Source: Atherinomorus stipes
Lineage: Eukaryota; Chordata; Actinopteri; Atheriniformes; Atherinidae
Assembly: GCA_023101725.1 (NCBI GenBank)
Contig: JALJCO010013427.1
Location: 186,001 to 250,000 of the forward strand
Reading direction: 5' to 3'
DNA: 64,000 nucleotides
The first letter of the stretch is position 1, and each line of letters opens with the position of its first letter. The translations under genes were made by a program, and so were the position numbers. The notes under the pieces are model-generated. The model was not told where the DNA came from, ran no database searches, and was given only the letters and a program-made list of their open reading frames with translations. Of the stretch, positions 25,301 through 35,575 are shown one piece after another.

Positions 25301-25984
25301 GATTTTTGAGCTGTTTGCCAGAAGCTGGATCACTTAGCAACTTAGCATGTAGTGTGTTTGAAGCTTTTGATCAAAATGTTGTATTTTTTTTGCTACTGTA
25401 ACATTATTGGCTGCATTTTTGCAGTATAAAAAGTCACCTTTTTTCTGAAAATAATTAGAATAAGAGCTAGATGAGCTCAATATATTAACAGTTAATTATA
25501 TTAGAGGGTTTAAATAAAAACAGTTTAGTGATAGATGTAGGAGGCCAGTGAAAGGAGGAGAGGTAAATACACAGATCTGCCCATTAACGTGGAGTAAGGG
25601 AGGCTTTACAGGAAGATCCCTTTGCAAATCTTACAGTCTCCTGGGCATCACAAAAGATTAAAAACAATCAGCCAAACTTTATTTATCCATAATGATGCTG
25701 AATGAAGCATCATTTGGACTAGTGTCACCCTTTTCACTAGTGTATGCTGCTGTATCATTATCTCCTTTTATTTCTTTCATTCCCTACCTAATCAGTGATT
25801 TTAATGCGTTGCAGCTGTTTCATTTTTGAGAAAAAAGATTAGTGCTGTTTTTTTTTAGCTTGACATATAAATATGACCAAAGCGATGAGGAAATATATTC
25901 TGTCTGTATCCAGGACTGTCACAAGTAGCAGCAGTTAAAGCTGTCTCATCTGTGTGTAATTTTGGCGTGAGAGACGCAAGACTC
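22303..25984. other. repeat-poor intronic block
   Basis: About 3.7 kb with no recognised transposon ends. The stretch 24350-24590 is less AT-rich and complex (several GGCC and CAGGC words), a possible conserved non-coding candidate. No gene recognised. Confidence 0.45.
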
Positions 25985-26160
25985 AGGTGAACCACTATGG
26001 GCCCTTGAGCAAGGTCCTTAACCCCCCACCAACCGCTCCCCGAGTGCTGTAATTAGCAGCAAGCTGCTCTCAGGTTAAACTTGAGGTCGGTTAAATGCAG
26101 ATAAGGAATTTCCGAATTGAGATTCATAGAATATAAATTATTATTATTATTATTATTAAG
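25985..26160 (+). repeat. L2-like retroposon 3' tail with (ATT)n
   Basis: GGGCCCTTGAGCAAGGTCCT and TTAACCCCCCACC, then CTGTAATTAGCAGC, ending in an ATT microsatellite at 26137-26158. This matches the conserved 3' tails of fish LINE/SINE families. Confidence 0.65.
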
Positions 26161-26189
26161 TGTGGTCTGACCTGGTATCACATCTGAAT

Positions 26190-27226
26190 TAGGGCTGTGT
26201 TAAACGATTATTTTTTAAACGATTAATCTATCGATTATTTTTTCGATGCATCGATTAATCTAACGATTCCTTTTTTAGCTCGATTCGACTTGATTCGATT
26301 CGATTATCGATTATCTCCTCATAAATTGACAGACAGCAATTTATATATGCTGATATAGATATCTAAAATGTAAAAAAAGAGCATGAATAAAAAGGCAGTG
26401 GGAACAGCAGCCTGTCATGGAGTTTTTCATGAACCAACAGAATGTAAAATTTATGTTGAAAACACAGCGGACTGAAAAACAGGCTTTTAATTCTTTCATT
26501 TACATGAAAATAATAATAAAAAAAAAGTCATTATTGAAATAATATGATCATGTAAACTGAAGGATTTAAGCTAAGACAGATATTATTTTCCAACAAAAGA
26601 TAATGAAGATAAGTAAACATTCAGAGTTGAACATTATATTGAACATGGGTCTAGCTTCCAGAAAAAGTGCATCTTCATCTTCATTCTGTTAATGCTTAAT
26701 ACGGGTGCCAATCACTTGGAAATGAAATGAAAAATTCTCTATTTATCCTAGAAGTGACGACACAATACTATAACCAACAGATGAAACATGAACATGAGGT
26801 TGAGAACGTGACTTTATATTCAGTCAGAGACAAGACAGCTCCCGGCATTAGCTGTAGTTCACACCCACGGCCAGCAGATGGAGCTTGTGCTTCATGCTGA
26901 CCGTCTCAAACAGGCCTGTCGTGTCTGAAGCATAGACATGGCGTCGATCTCACGGAAGTTGTCTCATGTCTCATGAGGCTTCGGATTCGCCATCCCTAAT
27001 ATATAGTTATACCTTCGATAAACGAGTGTGGGCCTTCACTGCCTTACACTTTGGAAACTTGGAAGAGCCACTCGCGGAGATCGCGCCGCCATCTTTGTTT
27101 TCGTCTGAAGTCGCATGGCGCCGCCATCTTTGTTTTGGTCTGACGACGCATCGGTACGCATATTTTGCGTCAACGTATTTTTTGCGTCGACGTAATCGGT
27201 TACGTCGACGAATCGTCCCAGCCCTA
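26190..27226. mobile_element. hAT element with perfect TSD ATCTGAAT
   Basis: The ends TAGGGCTGTGTTAAACGATT and GACGAATCGTCCCAGCCCTA are inverted. ATCTGAAT flanks both sides (26182-26189, 27227-27234). The interior holds a tandem GCCGCCATCTTTGTTTT pair near 27086 and 27121 and a CpG-rich right end. The ORF at 26966-27232 lies inside and spans these repeats. Confidence 0.92.
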
Positions 27227-27659
27227 ATCTGAATAGTTCATAATAAATAAGAGTAATAATGATAATAATATTAAAAAACCTTCAGGTAAGGGTCCTTCTG
27301 CAACAGCCTGCACTCACTTATAAGGAGTAGCACACAGATTGTTGGAAATTTCTGTTGACATGCCATAAGTCAATTACAAATATTACAATTTTTCCTTAAT
27401 TTATGCTTTGTCAATCCCTTTTGGCCTGTGTAAAAGGTATACAACTTGATTTACCTTCTCAGACTCTTAGAGCGAGTCTGAGTCTGATATATTCTGTTAT
27501 TTAAGCTGCTTTACATCAGAGCATTAACAGCCACCGCTGTGGAAGCTAATGGGGATCTGAATAAAAGAATAAATAAAAATAAATAAAATGGGCATTTTCC
27601 CATTTTTTTCTCTTTAGTTTATCTTTTTTTGCTTCTCAGACCCCCCTGTAATGCTTCTG

Positions 27660-27720
27660 TTGTTTTATGTAAAGCACTTTGAATTGTCTTGTACATTAAA
27701 AGTATGAAATAAATAAACTT
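27660..27720 (+). repeat. LINE (L2/Rex-type) 3' end fragment
   Basis: TGTAAAGCACTTTGAATTG followed by ATGAAATAAATAAACTTGG, the usual 3' terminus of fish LINEs. Confidence 0.6.
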
Positions 27721-29012
27721 GGCTTGCCCAAAATAACATGTTAAAAAATATTCACCAAGCTTCTTCTTTTATTGCTGAATAGATTTCATTACTAAGCTCA
27801 TTGCTGTCCAAATGCCTTCACCACGCTAAAGCACTTTTTGCTTATAGTGTGATGCACCAATCCATAATTTATTGAACTTTTTCTTTCCTCTGTTTGTGGG
27901 CTTCCACTTATGTATGTGTCTGTGCAAGTGTGTGTGAGAGTGTACAAAGATTTGTGCAGAGGGAAGGCTGGTAATGGATCCATATATAATGCATCAGAAC
28001 TACATTTTCCAGTTGCCCAGTGGCACATGAGGTTGTAGATGCCCCTCAGCTGACAACCACCTCACTGTGTTCCTACATCCTTCCCAGCTGCGGTGATCCA
28101 ACTGCATCATATATTTATTATTGCTTCCCATTCTTTGATCCTCATTGTTAGGCTGTACTAGATGTGAGAATTGCTAAACTCACAGCTTTGCTGTGTTGCT
28201 AGGAGAGTCTAAAGCTCGAAAGGATGCTCGTGTGAAGTGGCTTCTCGTGACAACACTGTAACTGTTGAGTGGTTTTCTAGGTGACACTGACAGTGCAGTG
28301 TGGGGTAGATTGGGTCAGTGTGTAGGTTTCTAGTGTGAAAAACCTGAACAATATGGCAGTCATGTTAGCAGGATGCATGTGCAAGTTATCAAATGGATTA
28401 TAAACCTGTGAAAAGTAAACAGGAGTAGAAACCAAATATCCCTTTTGCAGCTTCTTATAATGCTGCTGTGTAATGTTAGAATAGTTATATTTAGACTAAG
28501 TTTAATCAGATTATTTTGGTACATGTAAAAGCATTGCTGTTGTGGTCATCAGCCTGTGTCTTATTGCCTGCAATCTTTTGAGCCTTAATATATCAAAGTC
28601 ATAAACAAAAGAGCTGTAAAAGAGAATGATGTGGTAAGAATTTAATAATTATTTCTCCACCGTGAGACTGATGAAGGCAATTCTTGTGTAGCAATTGTAC
28701 ATTTTAACCAAGGAATTATAAAAAAAAAATGTCGCTCTCATTTTTCACAGAAATTTTGGCTAAATCCTAAAGAACCAGAGTGATTCTACACTATAAAGGG
28801 AAAATCAGAGAGGAAGACCAAAAACAAACCAAAAAAAAAAAATAACCATAAAAAAACAGGGGGGCGACCTTGGGGGGGGGAGGAAGGGGGGAGGGGGGGG
28901 ATAATTGTTAATCAGGTTTTTTTTTTTTTTTTCTACTTCTTTATGATGGGGGAAAGATGAGTCAGCAGAGTTTCTCCTTATCAGCTTTACTGGCTTTTTA
29001 GTTTAACATTAG
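27721..29012. other. intronic, nothing but the G-rich tract
   Basis: Contains the G-run cluster at 28859-28900 bordered by A and T runs. No gene recognised. Confidence 0.45.
28859..28900 (+). repeat. G-run cluster (G-quadruplex candidate)
   Basis: Four separate G runs (6, 9, 5-6 and 8 bases) within 42 nt, on the sense strand of gnai2 intron 1. Confidence 0.8.
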
Positions 29013-29086
29013 TTGCATTTTCATGGACAAATAATTCATCTATCCGATTGAAATCTTTCCGATCAGAGATTCCAGTTGATGTGTTT

Positions 29087-31427
29087 TACGGATCAACCGA
29101 TACATCGGCCGGCCGATATATGTCAGGTGCGCTGGCCGATGCGCTCCCTCGGCATAATTTACAGACAGACATGTATACAGGTAGCAGTTGCTGGAGATGC
29201 AGCACCCCCCCTCCTCCTCTTCTCTCTTCTCCTCCACCAGCAGTCCTGGAAGCCTGCAGCTCTGGCCTACCGAAGCTTTTTATCAAAAGTTGTAAAATTA
29301 GTTTTCATCGTGTCCTTCAGCTGTTTGCAGATGCAGCTTAAGATGATGATCGACGGCAGAAAAGTGCCGTCTGATTTTACTACAAAATCAAATAAAAGTA
29401 ATTTTAGGAGGGGTAAAAGCGCAGTTGTGTTCGAAGCCGTCTTCTGTTATCCATCAGCTTATGGATCATCAGTCTCGGACGTCGCGCTGCGGTGAAGATG
29501 AGCGTGATGTCGACAGAAAATGAGAAATCTGTATTTAGGCGGATCTCTGTCAGATACGCCTGAATAGGCTACAGAATAGAAGCAGGAGGAAGCTGACCAT
29601 CAGTTCTACTTTTAAAGAGAATTAGAGGAGAAACCACCTGATCCAACGCGCCCTGGGTACAGACAACTCACCCACGGAAAATGCAAATCTCTCCTGTGTG
29701 TTTTTGGGAAAAAAGAAAAGAGATCCCCACAACAGTGGGTTATAAACTGTCTCAGTTCAGGGAAACGCAAACATGAGCAGAAACGTAGCGCATGTCAGGA
29801 GTCCAATGGGCAGTGAAATTTTGAATCCACACATCCAGTCCAGATCCAGATGTGGCCACATCCCGATAAAAGCAGAACAAACAACAGAAGCACTGCGTGT
29901 ACGGAGGAACTGATTATGGTACATAAAACCTCTGCATCCGGCATAAATGCTCTACAGAACCAGACCCGCCGGGGTCTGAGAGCGCAGTTGCAGGATTACA
30001 TGAAAGATGTCCAGACTCACCTTGCAGCATCAGAAAATCTCACTCTGGAGGCCGTCATCAGATATTTGCGTTTTTACCCCCAAAACTCTGTTACTGTGTA
30101 AAGGAGAGGCTAAAGCCCTGCATACACTACTGTGCGATTTTTGGCCGTTTTTGAGACGATTTTCCAGTCGTGCAACAAGTTTGGCGATCGGGCCGACTCT
30201 TGGCCAAATCGCGTGTCGTGCATCGTGTAGTATACGAGGGGTCACGAGAGGCGATTGGCGCCCCACGACGAGCTCCCGATCAGAAATCGGGAGTCGCAAG
30301 AAAATCAAACCTGTTTGATATTTTGGTCGTGGCTTGTGAGTGAATCGCATGTTGAAGCGGCGCCACGACCCGACTGAGGTCTCTTTCCTCAGATTTTAAC
30401 ATTTCACATGCATGAAACAAAAACTGAAGTAAACCAGAGGGAGCATGGCGACCCGGCTTGTCATTTTGATGAAGTTCTCGTTGTAAAACCGGCAGACTGT
30501 GCAGCCCACGTCTGCTCAGCCAATTCCTCGTTCACACGCGACGTCACCTTTTATTTTTGGGAAATTCTTCACAAAGAAGAGCGCAAATCGCCAAGGCAGC
30601 GCGTTTTTTTGGTGATGGCACACTGTTGCTGCTGCTGTTGTTGTCGTCGTCTTCTTCTTCTTCTTCTTCTTCTCCATTTTCTTCTTCTACTTCTGGCTGT
30701 ATTAATTGCGTTGCATGTTGGGATTGTTCAAGACCCCAACATGTCTTTGAGGATGTACAGTATGAGGACAGACATTGCAAGCTGTGAACTTTTGAACTCT
30801 GCGACTGATTCACACAATTTGAGCTGGGGCTGCGAGCAACGATTGAAAAAATCGCACAGTGTATCCCAGGCTTAAGGCAGCAGGACTCTTACTCCCTCAG
30901 CGCTGTAGTGTAATCAGCCTTGATGTTTGATGTATGAGAAGTTTTTCCACCTAAAGTAAAACTAAGAATGAGATCAAAATTATTTTGATATTCATTTAGA
31001 TTTATCTTCCAGCTTGATCACACTTCAATATACACATGAATACAGGATAAATTATAAATAATATTCTTTACAAAAATATATAAAAATATGAAAAGTGGTA
31101 CAGTAACTTGTTAACTGTATTTGCCAATGTTGTAGAAATGCTAATAAAGATAGATGGATAAAATTTGGCACAGACATGATATATCACTGCAGGTACAGTC
31201 AGGAACATCTGGACTTTTAATTTTAATCATCTGCTGCTCACAAAGTCAAAATACTTGGATATGAAAATTGATATTAAAATGCTGAGTGCTCATATACTAT
31301 ACGGGGCCGATACCGGTGATGGAATATCAGCTAAAAATATTGCCTGGCTGTATCGGCTATCGGCTGAGGCTGATGAGAAAATCAGTATTGGTATCAGCCC
31401 TAAAAAATCTGTATCGGTCGATCCTTA
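29087..31427. mobile_element. hAT element with perfect TSD ATGTGTTT
   Basis: The ends TACGGATCAACCGATAC and GTATCGGTCGATCCTTA are inverted, and ATGTGTTT is present at 29079-29086 and 31428-31435. The 2.3-kb interior includes a Harbinger-like insert and no intact transposase. The ORF at 29076-29495 has no recognisable domain. Confidence 0.9.
30114..30872. mobile_element. PIF/Harbinger-like MITE with TAA TSD
   Basis: AGCCCTGCATACACTACTGT and CACAGTGTATCCCAGGCT form inverted ends flanked by TAA on each side (30111-30113, 30873-30875), as Harbinger elements do. Contains CTT/CTG microsatellite sequence at about 30624-30690 that creates low-complexity ORFs. Confidence 0.8.
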
Positions 31428-31919
31428 ATGTGTTTACATGGAGGTGGAAAAAGTGATCTGATCAATTGTACAAACTTGATGGACATATTTAATATGAACA
31501 TAATGCTTTTGACATGCGCAGTGCCTCCTAGTTCAGTAGAGGAGGGGTTTTCTTTTTTCAAATTTGTAATCTTTTGAACATCAAAATGCTCAATAATTCT
31601 TCACTCTTTCAGTTTCTAACAAAAATGTTGCATCTGCCACAGTCCCGTTCTGTTTTGCTTCCACATGCTCCCTGAATGCTGCTACGTCACGTAGTTCAAG
31701 CATGCGCAGTGACAACATACCACAGAAACGATCAGAATGAGTGTTTCCATGTTCATTTTTTCCTGCTAATCTGATCGTAAAAAGGTTTAAACCACCCCTC
31801 TCGAACAGACTGAAAATTCTCTCTAATCGATGAACCTATCAGATTGGCTGATACGTTTACGGCCCATTTTTATTCTAATTGCCATTTGATCAGATCAAAA
31901 ACTGCTCCATGTAAACAAA

Positions 31920-33943
31920 GCTACTGTTCTCTCCTCAACTGAATTCAGAAACCATGTGACAACTTCACTAAAGCTTGTGGACTTGTGCTTGTCTAAGGGT
32001 CACTAAATGGACCTTGATCCTCGTCCACATTGCTGCTTTAGATGATGAGAATATTCGTAATTGTGTGTGCTTTCTGTGTAGAGGGATTGTTGATGCCAAT
32101 CCAGGTCTAAGCTTCTAGCTACAGCACTGAAGTGTCAGGGGTCATGTACCACAATCCTGACCTCACCAAGTGTCTGCGAGAAGTACCCTCCGATTAGATT
32201 ATGAGGAAGTAGAGGTCAAAGTAAAGCGAATATGCTGCAACACATTAACACGCAATAGTTTTGGCCAGACTTTTCTCTCCATAGATGTCTCAAAATAAAA
32301 ATATATTTATTTAACAATATTGTTGCGCAAATCGGTGCTAAAGTTAAAAAATACTTTGCTACTTGTAGTACAGCTGTTAAAAGTAGATAAGCTAAGTCTT
32401 CCTTACATAATGACGATTGTTGTTTTGTTGTTATTCCTGTGAGATGGGAGGAATATACTCAAACATGTTTAATTTGAAATGTGTGAACCACCCAGAAGCT
32501 CATTCATCCCAGTGAACAGTTTGAAAATCAGCCTTAGATATAAAGTCACTCCATCTGGTGTGCTGTGATGACTGCTTCTGGTGCTGTGACGGGCCTGACA
32601 GCCACTCGCTGTCAAGAGGTGTCAAGGCTAAAATTTAGCTCTGATAAAATGAGGCAGTTGGATCAACACTGAGACAGAATCAACACCATAATAGTCATTT
32701 GTAATAAATAGTGGCTGACTTTGATTGGCATCTGGTTGACTGAGGATTCATGTTAGATTTTTATACACACCTCTGCTACTGTGTGTCACAGATTTCAGGG
32801 TTTAATCAAAAGCAGGAAATCAACTCCAGTGTCTCGGTAGTTTATTTGGCACCCTCCCAGCGAGACCTCACTCTGGTCTTCAATCACGGTCTCCCAAGGC
32901 TGTCTCTTTCCTCCTCTTCAACTTGCACTCTCAAGTTGATCCTTTCTGCTGTCTCCTGTTAATAATGGTTTGGTGTCCCACTCATCTCACTGTTCCATCA
33001 GTGTTGTATTGACTGTCCAGCTCTGATTTTCTTGAAGCCCCACTGACCTCGTCCTGCCTCTGTCATGTAACACTTCTGATTAGTGCTGCCTAATCTCAAC
33101 TCCCCTGTGATTGATGGGGTCAGTAGCATGGCAAGGTTGCAATTGTGATACACTGTGATTCCAAAAAGAAAAGGGGCGTCAATTTGGATTTGAACCAAAC
33201 CTTACCTCCATTATGCACTGTACAGTAAAACTGGTGTTTTAGAGATGTCAGGTCCTGCATTACTTTTCTCATTTATCCAGTAATGAAGAAACTGTTGCCA
33301 GGGAGACTGAGTAGGACGGGAATGAAGCTACCTCAAGGGGTAAAAAGAAAAATTTTTCATATGCAAGAACAGGCCGCTTACCTACACAGCAAATCCCATC
33401 CAAACTGTGGACTCATGACATCTTCTATTGAAGAGGGTTACGCTAAAGTATTGTCTCCATAAGTAGTACAATGTTGGATTTTTGTCTTCACAGTCAAGTA
33501 ATAATAATGCAAATAAGTGTTTTATAGTTTTTTTTTTTCTAGAGAGCTTTAAGGAAAATTAAGATGAACAGTCAGTTATGCCTTGATCAACTGCCTAATG
33601 AATTGTCAACATTGGGAAAGCGCAAGGCAGCATCTGCTGAGCCGTAGAGTGTTAGCAGGGAGCTGTCAGCGTGTCCTATGACCAGCTGCTGTCTCTTTAT
33701 TTTGGTTTTTCTGACACATTTTCTCTCTCAGCAGTCCTCTACGTTCAGGTCTGCTCCTGACACAAACACAATCTCTCTCCAGCACCATTGCCCTCAGGCA
33801 GATGGAGCGCATTTCTTTGTGGTTATTCAGTATATCTTTTGCCTGTGGTCTCTGCAGGGAGGCAGCGAAGGATGCTAATCGGTGTTTGCAGGTGATGCCA
33901 TTACGGATCAAAATACACCTGATTCTCATCATTTGAATAATCT
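31920..33943. other. intronic, nothing recognised
   Basis: No gene or element ends seen; T run near 33531. Confidence 0.45.
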
Positions 33944-34028
33944 GTGCTGGTTATGGATGGGCATTTGCGAACATCTTTTCGATCGATCGTTGGGAGAATT
34001 GACTATCAATTATCGATGTAATCATTAA

Positions 34029-34705
34029 AGGGACTTGAGGCAGGAATTTGAAAAAAACCAAACATGAATGTCCCTTTTTTTCATACTAATGGGTGATGAA
34101 GCGCTAAATACCAAAAATAACGTTTCCACCCACGTTTCTCTCCATTGCCTTGAACAGGCTGTGTGCTGCAAAATGCGCTGCAATTCGATGTCCGAATTTC
34201 CCGCGCTGCCCTGCGGACGTGACGTCAAATGACGCTACATCCACAGTTTTGATGCAGGAAAAAGACGGTCACGTTAAATAAAAACACTGTAAGCGATAGT
34301 TATGGATTATTCTGCCGTCAGAATACGATCTAGATCAACTGAAAGACCACTAAAAATTGTAACTACGAAGAAAAAGCTTAGTAAACAACATTATAGTTTT
34401 CCAGCTCTGCCATGCGGATGTGACGTCACATGACGCTACATCCGCTGTTTTGATATAGGACGAAGCCGGTCGCGGTAAATTCAAACACTGTAAGCGATTG
34501 TTATGGATTATTCTGCCGTCAGCAAACGATCGAGATCAACTGAAAGACCACTAAAAAGTATAACTACGGAGAGAAAGGTGAGTAAACAGCATCATAGCTT
34601 CAGTTTGTGCACGCTCCCGTGACGGCTTGGCTCGTGGCTGCAGTTACCTGAAGCGCCAGTCGCGGTAGTCGCAAGTTTCGTTTCTTAATCTTGCCTCAAG
34701 TCCCT
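34029..34705. mobile_element. TTAA-flanked MITE inside the hAT element
   Basis: The ends AGGGACTTGAGGCAGGAATT and ATCTTGCCTCAAGTCCCT are inverted, with TTAA at 34025-34028 and 34706-34709. TTAA is the piggyBac-type target; the superfamily is not proven. Contains a tandem duplication. Confidence 0.82.
34203..34604 (+). repeat. 201-bp tandem duplication with CRE octamers
   Basis: Two copies (34203-34403, 34404-34604) share GACGCTACATCC, ACACTGTAAGCGAT, GTTATGGATTATTCTGCCGT and GATCAACTGAAAGACCACTA. Each carries a perfect TGACGTCA, at 34220-34227 and 34421-34428. Confidence 0.85.
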
Positions 34706-35575
34706 TTAAGAAATGCATGTCAAAAAATGATTACACATACCACAGGCAGATTGTTTTTTTCTAAAGTATGTATTTTTTTCAACTCCCCACTGCTCTACAG
34801 CCTCAATCATCTTCTTGGCGAGAAGGTCGGCAGTGGTGGTACGTTATGGTGAGGTTGCTCTCTGCTGTTAAAGCGGTCCAACAGTCTGTTGTTATGGCAA
34901 CGCTAGCTGCTGTGGCTAACTTGTTTAGCAGCTCCTGCTTTTGCTTCTTGTGTTTCAATGAGCCTGGTAACGGTGCGCCATGAAGGAAACTGATAGAGTG
35001 GTTTAGGTAAATTCATCAAATCTGGGAAACCTTTCCCATCGACGACACTTCTGGACAACATATCCACTGATTTTACAGATTCCCTCTGTTATTTTGTCTG
35101 CCCGCTTTGCATCACAGCTCCTCTGGTTTCAGACTGAGACAACGGTGGGTTGAACGGAGGATTCATTACCTTTAAGCACGGTCGAATGAGCGTTTTTTAA
35201 ATGGTACATCATGACAGTTGTCGAGTTGTTTTTACAAAACGTGTCGCAGTATTTACAATGTGAGGTGTCATTTTCTAACGCAAAATGGTCCCACACCAGA
35301 CTTCGCCATGCTCACTCACATTTAGACAAGCCTTCTTTCAGCTCGCAGGCTGCTTTCTCTGCTGTCTTCAGGCAATGTCGCCCCCCACTGGTATGATATT
35401 TTATTACCGCCACATAGTAAAATTTATTACATACAGTAGCTTAAAGACGTACACTACATGAATGAACTCTGTTTTATAACACCGTCGGATGGTCGAAAAA
35501 AAAATACGTGATCGAAAAAATTCTTAATGATCAATTATTGATCATCGATTAATTGTGCCCATCCCTAGTGCTGGT

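Larger units (their letters stand above)
29013..31919. mobile_element. old TTTACATGG-type MITE split by a hAT insertion
   Basis: TTGCATTTTCATGGACAAAT at 29013 and GCTCCATGTAAACAAA at about 31903 are an imperfect inverted pair. Removing 29087-31427 and one TSD copy joins GATGTGTTT to ACATGGAGG, giving a roughly 560-bp element full of CCGATT and TGATCTGATC motifs. The outer boundaries are approximate. Confidence 0.6.
33952..35567. mobile_element. hAT element with perfect TSD GTGCTGGT
   Basis: TATGGATGGGCATTTGCGA and TTAATTGTGCCCATCCCTA are inverted. GTGCTGGT flanks both sides (33944-33951, 35568-35575). Hosts the TTAA MITE below; no transposase domain recognised. Confidence 0.92.

Noticed and set aside
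29076..29495. 139-residue forward ORF
   Set aside because: Lies at the start of a perfect-TSD hAT element, overlaps ORFs in other frames and has no recognisable domain.
30408..30875. 155-residue ORF with poly-Cys and poly-Leu tracts, plus overlapping low-complexity ORFs on both strands
   Set aside because: Produced by a CTT/CTG microsatellite inside a Harbinger MITE.
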